NCBI GenBank assembly: GCA_028224375.1
Contig: JAOIVW010000021.1
Location: 1 to 52,087 of the forward strand
Length of the DNA: 52,087 nt
Direction: 5' to 3'
Source of the DNA: Hellea sp.
Lineage (GTDB): Bacteria; Pseudomonadota; Alphaproteobacteria; Caulobacterales; Maricaulaceae
Under the pieces are notes generated by a model. It was given only the letters and a program-made list of their open reading frames with translations. It made no database searches and had not been told where the DNA came from. The position numbers and the translations under genes were made by a program. Positions 15,208 to 24,010 of this stretch are shown here, in pieces. Within the stretch, counting starts at the first letter, position 1. Each line of letters starts with the position of its first letter.

Positions 15208-16494
15208 CTAGTTTCCTCTGCTCACGCCTCGACGGCGGATCGCAAATAATATTTCTGCTGTGCGGGCCAGAAGGGTTTTTTCTGACACAAAAATATGATC
15301 GAACCGTCGGCGCATACGTGCCGCTGGACCCTGTGAGTTTTTAGCGCCGATTAAATTCCAACTCTGAAAGCTATATTTGTGTAAGGTCCCGCGTAGGTTC
15401 GGGGCGTAGACGTCGATATCTTGGGTAAAGCGGTAGCCATTGCAAAAGTATTTCTTGTAAGATTCATGCCCGGTGGAAAGATCATAAGTCTTCAGACCCA
15501 TCGCGTCCATTTCTGTCATAATCATATATAGGAGCAATATGCCGGGACTATAGGGCTCAAACTTTGGATCAAAAGCTGAAATCCACGGATGAAAATTGGT
15601 CTCATCTCTAACGCCAAAATGACCCGCAATGAGCTCTCCATTGATCTTTAGACCCGTCATAAACCCAGACAGGCTGTTGCCTCCATCCGCTGTTAGATTT
15701 GCAACAGCGGACAATATCGGTCCTGCATTGCCGGCTGTGATTACATCAAGAAAGCCCTCGCGCATAAATTGCGAGCTTTTCCACTCCAGCAAGCGATCAA
15801 GCGAGAGCTCGGTTGGCGCGCCAAAAACAAATTCAACCTCGCCGCATTCACGCTCCAACTTATTCATCAAACGGCGGAAGTTCTTAAACCGCTTAGCGTG
15901 CTGAGAGCGAAGCCCCTCAAGGTGATCAGCTGCACTCTGGCCTTTCAGATCAATGATAAAGGATCGATCATAGTCCGAGTCCTCACTCACGCCGCTTTCA
16001 TCAACATGCACAATAGATGTCCCGGTTCGATAAGATGAATATCCCGAAAGCGACAGCATCGTCTCGAGCGTTAAACCGCTATCCTTTGCGATGATCGGTC
16101 CCGCATAATCAGAAAAAGGGGCGCCGACGGGCCGGATGAGTCCGAAACTACGCTTATGAACGCACAAAACGCCGACAAGCCGCTCCGTATCAGTTTCGCG
16201 CACAAGAATACACTTCACATCTTTACGTGTTCTAGAAATCAGTTCCGCGAAATCAGGCGAGAGTAACGGTGTATCAAAGTTAAAATCGGAGGCACAAAGC
16301 GCGTCCCAAGCTTGCCTATCGCTTTCACTGAGGTGTGACATGGTCTGTATGGAACAGGTAAAATTTGAATCAGGTTTAGCAATGCTGTCAGATGAATCTG
16401 ATGAAACTTCTTTCATTTTCGACATCTCTATTCCCATCCCAGACAAATTCATCGGCGTTTTACAAGTGGGTGAGTTGGCTACTCCCAATAGCAT
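15208..16494 (-). CDS. GNAT-fold acyltransferase, FemAB/BioF2-like
   Basis: A 428-residue protein with the double-GNAT pattern of the acetyltransf_6 (BioF2-like/FemAB) group. The first half has LLSPDFAELISRTRKDVKCI and LVGVLCVHKR. The second half has HAKRFKNFRRLMNKLE, GELIAGHFGVRDETNFHPW and LLLYMIMTEMDAMGLKTYDLSTG followed by ESYKKYF. These residues match the usual signature ...YDfs.G...YK..f. Family members transfer an acyl group to sugars or peptides in envelope polymers. The start is unclear, as Met codons occur at residues 1, 15, 20, 24 and 27; the acidic Ser-rich part suggests a start near 16416-16425. With the flippase it may form a surface-polysaccharide set. Confidence 0.75.
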   Translation of the reverse strand: MLLGVANSPTCKTPMNLSGMGIEMSKMKEVSSDSSDSIAKPDSNFTCSIQTMSHLSESDRQAWDALCASDFNFDTPLLSPDFAELISRTRKDVKCILVRETDTERLVGVLCVHKRSFGLIRPVGAPFSDYAGPIIAKDSGLTLETMLSLSGYSSYRTGTSIVHVDESGVSEDSDYDRSFIIDLKGQSAADHLEGLRSQHAKRFKNFRRLMNKLERECGEVEFVFGAPTELSLDRLLEWKSSQFMREGFLDVITAGNAGPILSAVANLTADGGNSLSGFMTGLKINGELIAGHFGVRDETNFHPWISAFDPKFEPYSPGILLLYMIMTEMDAMGLKTYDLSTGHESYKKYFCNGYRFTQDIDVYAPNLRGTLHKYSFQSWNLIGAKNSQGPAARMRRRFDHIFVSEKTLLARTAEILFAIRRRGVSRGN

Positions 16495-16684
16495 ATCCCA
16501 AAATGCGAGTTGAAAGATAAACCACGCGATGCCTCACAATAAATGTTACGTGTCTTTAAACTATTGTCCAGTCCCAATTTTATCTGCCATGCTCTGTCCC
16601 TCTTTTATTTTACGGTATCTCACTGGCAACCAGAGGCATAGGCCAGCTTAAACCGGTATCTCCTAATATAGGCTCTTGTGGAAC

Positions 16685-19405
16685 TTAACTTGCATATCGC
16701 GCGGTTGGGGTCTGCTTATTTGTTTTAGCAGAAGACAGCTTACTCGCTTTTATCCAAAAGCCCATTGTCGTCATGAGACTTTGTTTTGTTAGCGGGGTGA
16801 GCAAAAAATCATTCGCGCCAACGCGTAGAAATTGTTCTTTTATCTCGCCCGAATTTTTATCTGACAAACATATAATCGGTGTCTTCGGGTGGGCTTTTTT
16901 CGCTTCGCTCTGCCGAATGGCTTTTACGGTCTCAACATTTTTCGGGAACGGAGCAGACGCGTCCATCAAAATCACATTATACTGCGTCGTGTCGTAGGCT
17001 GTAATGGCCTCTCTGCCGCCTCCAACGAACGTCAGAGATATTAATGGATGCTTCAAAAAAGCTTCTATAGTCGATTGTATAGCCGTATCGTTTCCTGCGA
17101 CGAGGACTTTCAAAACTTTTTCGCTTGGCTCGCGCGGCACAGCTGCATTCGATTGAGATTTAATTTGAGTCTCTACTGCGCGGAGCGGGCGTCTTACGCG
17201 AGACGGCGCGGCATCAGCGATGTCTTCAGGCGAAGAGGCCACGATGTCTAAGGGAATCTCGCATCTGAATATAGACCCTTGCCCATTATTGGGCATAGCC
17301 CGCAATGTTCCATCCATGGCTTCTGCGAGTCTGCGCGAGATGGCAAGCCCCAGGCCTGTGCCGCCAAATTTGCGTGTCGTGGACCCTTCGGCTTGCGTAA
17401 ATTTATCGAAGATTAAATCAAGCTTTTCAGGCTCTATGCCAATACCTGTATCGACAACATCTATTGTAACAAGAGCGCGTGAGCTCTCTGTAACACGTCC
17501 TGTAACGCTGACTTTCACATGTCCTTCAAGCGTAAATTTGATAGCGTTTCCAACAAGATTAGAAATGATTTGACGCAGGCGAGGACCGTCCATCATATAA
17601 TTTTGAGACAAGCTTGCATTGAAATATAGACTTAAAGTCAATCCCTTCTCGGCGGCTTGCGGAGTCATTAAATTGACGACGTCCTCGACAATGTCTTTAA
17701 GATTACATGGGGCGGGGCTGAGCGTTAACATCTCCGCTTCAATTTTTGAGAAATCTAAAATATCATTTATAATGTTCAGCAGGTGATTGCCTGATTTATA
17801 CATCGTATCCACACAGGAAATTTGTTTCTCTGTTAGCGGCGTGTTTTTCAAAACTTCCGCCATCCCCATAACGCCGTTCATTGGCGTTCTGATTTCATGG
17901 CTCATATTGGCTAGAAATTCGCTTTTGGCCTTATTAGCCATCTGCGCTTTTTTCTCACTTCGAATTAATTTATTTCGGCCCTTTCGCAGAGACAGAACAA
18001 AGCCGGTTAATATGACGCCTGCAGCCAGCAAGGAAAATATGGTTGCCATCAGAAGGCTTTTAATGCGCGTATCTCTTTGCGTTATTTCGCGCTGATTTTC
18101 GTTCTCATGTTTTAGGTGCAATATTTCCTGATGGCCTTGAAAAGCCTCAAACTCAGCTTCATTAAGCGCGTCACGAGCCTCAGCTGCGGCTTTAAGCGCT
18201 TCACTTTCCAGCGTGAAATGCTTCCTTTGCCAGATAAGAGCCTCTTCATACTGACCAAGTTTTTCCAGGCAGAGGGCGTAGTCCGCGTAAAGAAACTTTT
18301 TCATTGTCGCGATATTATGAAGCTCTGAGAGCTCAATGCCTTTCTTAAGATTAGAGAGGGCTGTATCGTAATCACCCAGATTATAAGCTGCGCTTCCGAT
18401 TAATCTATAGCCCAAGGCTATCACATAAGACTGGTCTGTATTTTGACCGACCTTGAGAACCTCTTGCCCCATTTCCATAGCTTCGGCATAGTTTCCTGTC
18501 AGGATATAAGCGCGTCCGCGATTACCCACATTTAGCGTTCTTGCCTTTTGTAAGTCCTTAGGGGCTAAATCAGTCTGCTCAAAGCTCTCTTTGGACAACC
18601 GCAGATATTCGAGCGCTTTTTCGCCATTGCCTAAACGATTATACGCAAAGGCAATTTCGTTCAAAAGAGAGAAGCGCCAATCTTTCATGACAGCCAGTTT
18701 CGCATAATCAGGATTATTCAGCATTGAGAGTTCGATGTTAACCGCGCGCCTATAATCGAATGTCTCAATATAGATTTCCATCAAGCTTCGATCGATTATG
18801 AAGTTTAAATACAGGCTTGGTTTTTCATATATGTTTTCTTGTAAATACTGAATAATCTCAAAGGCCAATCCGAGTTCATCCGTTTTGGAAAAGGCTTGTA
18901 CTATGCGCTGCATGGCGTCGCCAAATTGCTCTTCATCTCTATAGTCTTCGCGGTCGTATTTTTTAAAAATCTCGTAGCCAAATTTTGCGGTAGCCTTTGT
19001 ATCGCTAATATCAGCCAGCGCTCTTAACTTCCATATGTCCAGGTCAATGCGTGTTGTGACAGGCGTTGTTTCATCAAGACCGCTTATGATTTTATTTAAT
19101 TCACCCACGAGTTCAGGCGATCTGTTAAACTTAGAAAGATGAAGTTTGAGCGCGGCGACATCGATATCCGTTTGTATTTTCGCTGCGGGACTTGCCTCAG
19201 GGATTTGGGCACTCACGCTTTGGCTAGTAAGCATGGCTAATCCCAGAAGAATAAAACAGACGATTGCTTTTTTTATAACGCAGGAAACAGATTTAAATAA
19301 TTCTGATTTAAGCTTAGCCGAAACCGCACGATGACAGCTCGGCTGATCGCTTGCGGATAAGCTCAAGGCGAATAGCGCCGCATCTGAATGCATCGTAAAG
19401 TTCAT
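16685..19405 (-). CDS. hybrid histidine kinase with TPR sensor and receiver domain
   Basis: A 906-residue membrane kinase. A signal/anchor segment lies at about residues 45-68. The extracytoplasmic sensor (about 70-435) is built of TPR-like repeats, e.g. YVIALGYRLIGSAAYNLGDY. A second membrane helix (about 445-467) is followed by the HisKA box KSEFLANMSHEIRTPMNG (His near 502) and an HATPase domain with NAIKFT and DTGIGI...GTGLGLAIS. The C-terminal receiver has its phospho-acceptor Asp in YNVILMDAS (near 813). In its first strand the usual acidic pair is weak (VAGNDTA), so Mg binding could be altered. No response regulator adjoins it, so output is through its own receiver or an unlinked partner. 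The 44-residue region before the anchor is unusually long, so the start may be further in. Confidence 0.85.
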   Translation of the reverse strand: MNFTMHSDAALFALSLSASDQPSCHRAVSAKLKSELFKSVSCVIKKAIVCFILLGLAMLTSQSVSAQIPEASPAAKIQTDIDVAALKLHLSKFNRSPELVGELNKIISGLDETTPVTTRIDLDIWKLRALADISDTKATAKFGYEIFKKYDREDYRDEEQFGDAMQRIVQAFSKTDELGLAFEIIQYLQENIYEKPSLYLNFIIDRSLMEIYIETFDYRRAVNIELSMLNNPDYAKLAVMKDWRFSLLNEIAFAYNRLGNGEKALEYLRLSKESFEQTDLAPKDLQKARTLNVGNRGRAYILTGNYAEAMEMGQEVLKVGQNTDQSYVIALGYRLIGSAAYNLGDYDTALSNLKKGIELSELHNIATMKKFLYADYALCLEKLGQYEEALIWQRKHFTLESEALKAAAEARDALNEAEFEAFQGHQEILHLKHENENQREITQRDTRIKSLLMATIFSLLAAGVILTGFVLSLRKGRNKLIRSEKKAQMANKAKSEFLANMSHEIRTPMNGVMGMAEVLKNTPLTEKQISCVDTMYKSGNHLLNIINDILDFSKIEAEMLTLSPAPCNLKDIVEDVVNLMTPQAAEKGLTLSLYFNASLSQNYMMDGPRLRQIISNLVGNAIKFTLEGHVKVSVTGRVTESSRALVTIDVVDTGIGIEPEKLDLIFDKFTQAEGSTTRKFGGTGLGLAISRRLAEAMDGTLRAMPNNGQGSIFRCEIPLDIVASSPEDIADAAPSRVRRPLRAVETQIKSQSNAAVPREPSEKVLKVLVAGNDTAIQSTIEAFLKHPLISLTFVGGGREAITAYDTTQYNVILMDASAPFPKNVETVKAIRQSEAKKAHPKTPIICLSDKNSGEIKEQFLRVGANDFLLTPLTKQSLMTTMGFWIKASKLSSAKTNKQTPTARYAS

Positions 19406-19626
19406 TTGTGCTGTCGGTCCACCGGCCGGAAATTTATTATTGTTATTATTTTCCAGTAACGAAAATTTTTACGCAGTATCGTTACAGGAAACCTATTCCC
19501 ACACACATATTGAATACGTCTAAGTTGTTGAAAATCTATTAAATGGCAAACTTTACAAACAGTTAAACCGTAAATTGCAAGGTTGCTTAAAGTTGTGCAG
19601 CAGTCCCACTCCGCCGCAAATCAGCC

Positions 19627-21156
19627 CTAAATTTTTCGCCCGGCGGCGTCCCAATAGGGTGCGCGCAGCCGTTCTTTGAAAATCTTTCCGGTGGGCTGGC
19701 GCGGCAGTTCGTCATGGATATCTAATTTGCGCGGGATTTTGAAACGCGCGAGACGCGGCTCCAAAAAGGCATGCACGCTTTCGAGAGTAACCGTGTGGCC
19801 CGGCGTGCATTGCACAGCCGCGACGACCATCTCTCCAAACTCCGAATGCGGCGCGCCGATGATGGCGCAGTCATAGACTTCAGGCATCTCAAATAGCACG
19901 GCTTCGATTTCAGCGGGGAAGATATTTGCGCCGCCGGAAATAATCATGTTTTTCTTCCGGTCGCTGATGAAGAGGTAGTCATCTGCATCGAGATAACCAA
20001 TGTCGCCGACAGTGGCGTGCTTACCATAACGCTGACCTTTAATGTCGCCATCTGTGTTGGAATAGGTGAAGTCGCCAAATTGCGGCAAGTCAACATAGAT
20101 GGCGCCCGCCTGCCCCGTCTCTAATTCGTTCATGTCGTTATCGAGAATTTTGATTGAGCCGCCAGGAAGGACTTTGCCAACTGAGCCCGGCTTTTGCAGC
20201 GCCTCTTCCGAGGAGATAAGCGTCATAAATCCAATCTCGGTCGCGCCATAGGATTCATAGAAAATCGGGCCGAACCAGTCTATCATGGCTTGCTTCACAT
20301 CGCGAGGCCAAGCCGAGCCCGTTGTGATGCTGAAGCGCAGTGTAGAGATATCATATTTTTTTCGCACTGCTTCTGGCAATTTCAGGAGGCGCACCATCAT
20401 GGTCGGGACGATATAAATATGGGTTATGCCAAATCGCTCGACATCGGCCAGAAACCCTTCCGCATCGAACTTTGGCGCGATATAAATATCGGCGGCGTTA
20501 AAGGCGAGACAAATGGTGGAGAGCGCATTGGGAGCGCTGTGATAGAGAGGCGCGGCGGTATAGAAACGAGCGCCCGGCGTCAGCTGCATCAGGGCCGTCC
20601 CGAGCGCCACATAAGTGCCGTAGCGATCCGGACCGTCTTCATCGACTACGCGGCGGATGCCTTTGGGTCGGCCCGTGCTGCCAGAGGTATAGGCGAGCAT
20701 GCCGCGAAACCTTAGCGGGTCTGTTTCTAGCGGCGCAGCGGTTTTCATCAGCGCATCATAATTCTGCTGTCCATGCGAAATAGCTGGGTCACCTTTATAG
20801 GCCTTGATAAGCTCGGGCGGTGTTGGCACGGCTAGGACGGGAATATCCATGCCTACATCGGGCGTGAGCTTTGCAGTGAGGTCGCTATGACCGATGAGCA
20901 TTTTAGCTTTGGCATCACCAAGAATTTGTATGATTTCAGCCGCGGCGGCGTGCCAGTTCAGCGTAACAAAATAGGCGCCGACGAGACGGCACGCTTCAAT
21001 GATTTCAAGATAGACTCTGTCATTTCGGCACAGCACGGCAATGGCATCGTCTTCTCCAACACCCTGCGCTTTGAACACACTCGCAAGCTTTCGCGCGCGG
21101 GTTTCAAATTCGGCGCGGGGCGTTTTGCGGCCAGCAAAATAAATATCATTGCTCAT
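19627..21156 (-). CDS. acyl-CoA ligase (ANL superfamily, AMP-forming)
   Basis: A 509-residue adenylate-forming enzyme. The P-loop-like signature is MLAYTSGSTGRPKGIRR (about residues 152-168). ESYGATEIGF is the A5 motif, YGKHATVGDIGYLDADDYLFI holds the conserved Asp of A7, and RKKNMIISGGANIFPAEIE is the A8 hinge. The catalytic lysine is in PTGKIFKERLR near the end. It activates a carboxylate as acyl-AMP and passes it to CoA. Substrate class cannot be read directly; the pattern is nearest to fatty-acid or aromatic/steroid acid CoA ligases. ATG 21154-21156 fits the family start (SNDIYFAGRKTPRAEFE); a longer frame to 21261 is low-quality sequence. Single gene. Confidence 0.85.
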   Translation of the reverse strand: MSNDIYFAGRKTPRAEFETRARKLASVFKAQGVGEDDAIAVLCRNDRVYLEIIEACRLVGAYFVTLNWHAAAAEIIQILGDAKAKMLIGHSDLTAKLTPDVGMDIPVLAVPTPPELIKAYKGDPAISHGQQNYDALMKTAAPLETDPLRFRGMLAYTSGSTGRPKGIRRVVDEDGPDRYGTYVALGTALMQLTPGARFYTAAPLYHSAPNALSTICLAFNAADIYIAPKFDAEGFLADVERFGITHIYIVPTMMVRLLKLPEAVRKKYDISTLRFSITTGSAWPRDVKQAMIDWFGPIFYESYGATEIGFMTLISSEEALQKPGSVGKVLPGGSIKILDNDMNELETGQAGAIYVDLPQFGDFTYSNTDGDIKGQRYGKHATVGDIGYLDADDYLFISDRKKNMIISGGANIFPAEIEAVLFEMPEVYDCAIIGAPHSEFGEMVVAAVQCTPGHTVTLESVHAFLEPRLARFKIPRKLDIHDELPRQPTGKIFKERLRAPYWDAAGRKI

Positions 21157-21359
21157 AAAGTGATATGTTACACGAACCCGCCCCTCACGCCACTCCCTTT
21201 GGGAGACCAAAAAGACGTCTTGTTGGGATGCATATAGGCGAGCAAGAGCGCGAAAACCCATTCCATAATATGCGGATTAAAGACAAAAACCGATTTTCTG
21301 GCGGTCATAGATACCCTCTTGTGTCATCTCGCATAGATGTTTTATATTAGGTTGGGGGG

Positions 21360-23306
21360 CTGATTATTACGCACACGTTTAAATATGCCGGATTTATCTC
21401 TTATGCGCATGCGGATGAGGCTGTAGCGGCACGCCTGCATAGGGCTCTTGAAACCTATTCTATTCCTAAATCGCTTAAGCCCGGCCCCGATAAAACGCTC
21501 TCTCCGATTTTTCGAGATACGGCGGAACTCACCGCGCATCATAGCCTGTCTGAAAAAATACGCGATGCGGTCAATAATTCCCGCTTTCTTATTGTGTTAT
21601 GTTCTCCGGCGGCGAAGACCTCTCATTGGGTGAATGAGGAAATTCGGCTGTTCCGAAAACTCCACGGGGAAAACGCTATACTTTGCGCGCTTTTGGGCGG
21701 CACCCCGGAGACAAGTTTCCCGCCTGCCCTAAGTGAAGGTGGGCGAGAACCCTTGGCGGCCAATCTGTCTGGCGGGCGTGCAGGGTTTCGCCTTGGCGTG
21801 ACGCAGCTCGCCGCCTCGATGCTGGGCGTGGGACTAGACGTGCTTATTCAGCGGGATACGAAAAGACGGCGCAGGCGTGCACGCCTGATGACAAGCGCGT
21901 CTATGGTTTTTGCGGCCCTTATGGGCGGCATGGCTTTGATGGCCGTAAATGCGCGCGACGCAGCAGAGGTCAGCCGAACCGAAGCTGAGAAAATGGTCGA
22001 ATATATGCTGACCGATTTGAAACAAGATCTGGAGCCCGTAGGGAGGCTGAATATTCTCGATGATGTCGGCAATCGGGTCACCGATTATTATGACGCCATC
22101 CCCTTACGGGATATGGATGATGACCGGCTGGCCCGCCAAGCCCGCGCCCGGCATTTGCTGGCGCAGGTGGCCATAGACCAAGGTAAAATGGATGAGGCTA
22201 AGGATGAAATTGACGCGGCTTATCAGGCTACAAAAGAAGTCCTGCGCCGTAATCCGGAAAATACGGATGCAATTTTCGCCCATGCGCAAAGCGCGTATTG
22301 GCTAGGCGAAATTCACCTTAACTTAGGCAATCTCGCTGAGGTAGAAACGCCATGGCTAGAGTATAATGAGCTTGCTCAGAAACTTTATAAGTCAGATAGT
22401 AGAAATTTCGATTGTATTATGGAAGCGGCTTGGGCCCAAAATAATTTGGGCATATTATCAAGATATCATCATACAGAATCTAAAACCCATGACTCAATTG
22501 CGTCTTTCTCTCAAGCTATCACTTACTTTAAAGAAGCTTTGGCGATAAAGCCCGAAAGTAAATTAGCTAAATATGAGTTATCCAATACATTGGCGGGCCA
22601 AGCTTCAGCTGAACTGGCCTTTGGTACAGCGCAACAATCTCGCGCGTTTAAAATAGAGGAGTTGGAATACCGAAGCAGCTTAAGCGAGGAGTATCCATAT
22701 GATAAAAAACTAGACTTTGAAAAATTAAAAGCTGAACTTGATTATTATCATGATTTTTTTCTGGAGTTATCTAAGTCGCAAGAGAAAAGCGTCAATGGAC
22801 TTCTTCAACAACTTTATGAAATGACATTACATGATCCTGAAAACCTATCCTATAAAATAACATTTTTGGATTACACATTCGAATATATTTCAAAGATGAA
22901 TTTGCCGCCCAAAATTTATTTATTACCGCAAATTAAGAATGTAACATTACAATTATCTGATGATGCTGCCGGTAACGATTATTATCTCGCAATGCGTGAT
23001 TTGGTCGAAATGAAACGAGATAACTTTGAAGGGTATAACTTTAAAAATACAGCTAAAGGAGAAAAGTGGAAACTAGATTACTTATATTTTCTTCGCGAAA
23101 AGAACCCAAAAACGGCTCAAAATTTTTTATCTGCTATAAATGAAATTTTGGATCTACCATACCCAACGATACTGGATAAAAAAATTAAAGCCTATAGAGA
23201 GCTAGATAAATGTTCTGAAGTGAGTATCTATACAAAGGCTCTGCATTCTCGTGGATTTAGTCAAACTTATCGACCCGATGTGAAAGAATGCAGAACCTCT
23301 GACTGA
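21360..23306 (+). CDS. TIR-domain membrane protein with C-terminal TPR-like region
   Basis: A protein of about 648 residues. The N-terminal TIR domain begins KYAGFISYAHADEAVAARLH, then SPIFRDTAELTAHHSLSEKI and RFLIVLCSPAAKTSHWVNEE, with the Glu of VNEEIRLF at the position of the NADase catalytic Glu. One membrane helix follows (about residues 181-201, ASMVFAALMGGMALMAV), then an alpha-helical TPR-like region. No ATG, GTG or TTG lies in frame before the GTG at 21594, which would cut the TIR fold in half. An in-frame TAG lies at 21348-21350 and GGGGGG at 21354-21359, so translation must begin at CTG 21360, ATT 21363/21366 or ACG 21369. Composition becomes AT-rich from about 22340. Likely a signalling or defence effector. 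Confidence 0.75.
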   Translation: MIITHTFKYAGFISYAHADEAVAARLHRALETYSIPKSLKPGPDKTLSPIFRDTAELTAHHSLSEKIRDAVNNSRFLIVLCSPAAKTSHWVNEEIRLFRKLHGENAILCALLGGTPETSFPPALSEGGREPLAANLSGGRAGFRLGVTQLAASMLGVGLDVLIQRDTKRRRRRARLMTSASMVFAALMGGMALMAVNARDAAEVSRTEAEKMVEYMLTDLKQDLEPVGRLNILDDVGNRVTDYYDAIPLRDMDDDRLARQARARHLLAQVAIDQGKMDEAKDEIDAAYQATKEVLRRNPENTDAIFAHAQSAYWLGEIHLNLGNLAEVETPWLEYNELAQKLYKSDSRNFDCIMEAAWAQNNLGILSRYHHTESKTHDSIASFSQAITYFKEALAIKPESKLAKYELSNTLAGQASAELAFGTAQQSRAFKIEELEYRSSLSEEYPYDKKLDFEKLKAELDYYHDFFLELSKSQEKSVNGLLQQLYEMTLHDPENLSYKITFLDYTFEYISKMNLPPKIYLLPQIKNVTLQLSDDAAGNDYYLAMRDLVEMKRDNFEGYNFKNTAKGEKWKLDYLYFLREKNPKTAQNFLSAINEILDLPYPTILDKKIKAYRELDKCSEVSIYTKALHSRGFSQTYRPDVKECRTSD

Positions 23307-23309
23307 TGT

Positions 23310-23948
23310 TTATGGAATACTGTGGCCCGAATTGCTACTGCCCGGATCAATGATGACATCCGTCCACATATCCTTGCCGTCCTGTTTTTGATGAATGTTG
23401 ACATGAAGATTGAACTTCAGGTTTTGAGGGTTTGATCTGTGGCGATTAGACAGGATAAGAAATTTCCGGTCTCCAAACATCGCAACTTTTTCAAAATTCC
23501 GCGACATATCATCTGGGTCATTTGCGACGCTGTACTGACACGCTTCGCAGAATGTCCAGTTTGCGCGCGGGAGGTGAAATAAGAGCCATGTCGGATGCTC
23601 AATGCGTATATCAAGCGGCGATGGCGGCAGACCGCTTTGCGCAAGATCTTGGGGAAATCCTGCTATATAATTCTCGAAAATGACCTGTGGGTCTGGCACG
23701 CCCCAACGGTTGCCCTCATCACTTAAATATTTTGGCAGTTCACCTTTGTACTTTTTCCAAATGTCCTTAATCTCATTAGCTTTGATACGGTTTCTGGAAA
23801 TGCATCCGTCAACAATATCGACAGTGATAGGCAGCAATAGCGGAATACTCCGGTGCTGCTTCTCTTTTACAGCTTCTTCCTGATAGTCGTCCCAGCTTTT
23901 TAGATACTCTTGGTTGGCGTTAATATCGCCCTTTTTATACTTTGGCAT
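23310..23948 (-). CDS. uncharacterised protein linked to the trypsin-like protease
   Basis: A 212-residue soluble protein I cannot place in a known family with confidence. Its N-terminal part is charged (MPKYKKGDINANQEYLKSWD). The C-terminal part is beta-rich and ordered: HPTWLLFHLPRANWTFCEAC, then DRKFLILSNRHRS, then LKFNLHVNIHQKQDGKDMW and TDVIIDPGSSNSG. The TD(V/I)IIDPG ending recalls proteins annotated elsewhere as 'nucleotide synthetase', a label I cannot verify from sequence. It lies 62 bases downstream of the protease gene on the same strand, so the two are probably cotranscribed. It ends three bases from the convergent TIR gene. Context suggests a part in the same conflict-type system. 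Confidence 0.55.
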   Translation of the reverse strand: MPKYKKGDINANQEYLKSWDDYQEEAVKEKQHRSIPLLLPITVDIVDGCISRNRIKANEIKDIWKKYKGELPKYLSDEGNRWGVPDPQVIFENYIAGFPQDLAQSGLPPSPLDIRIEHPTWLLFHLPRANWTFCEACQYSVANDPDDMSRNFEKVAMFGDRKFLILSNRHRSNPQNLKFNLHVNIHQKQDGKDMWTDVIIDPGSSNSGHSIP

Positions 23949-24010
23949 TTTGTCCTCCTATGGTTGCCATTTTGTTTTACTGTTTCTGTTTCGCCGCGCC
24001 GTGACCTCCA

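Noticed and set aside
20194..20715. 173-codon rightward frame inside the acyl-CoA ligase
   Set aside because: Antisense to conserved ANL motifs; no protein character.
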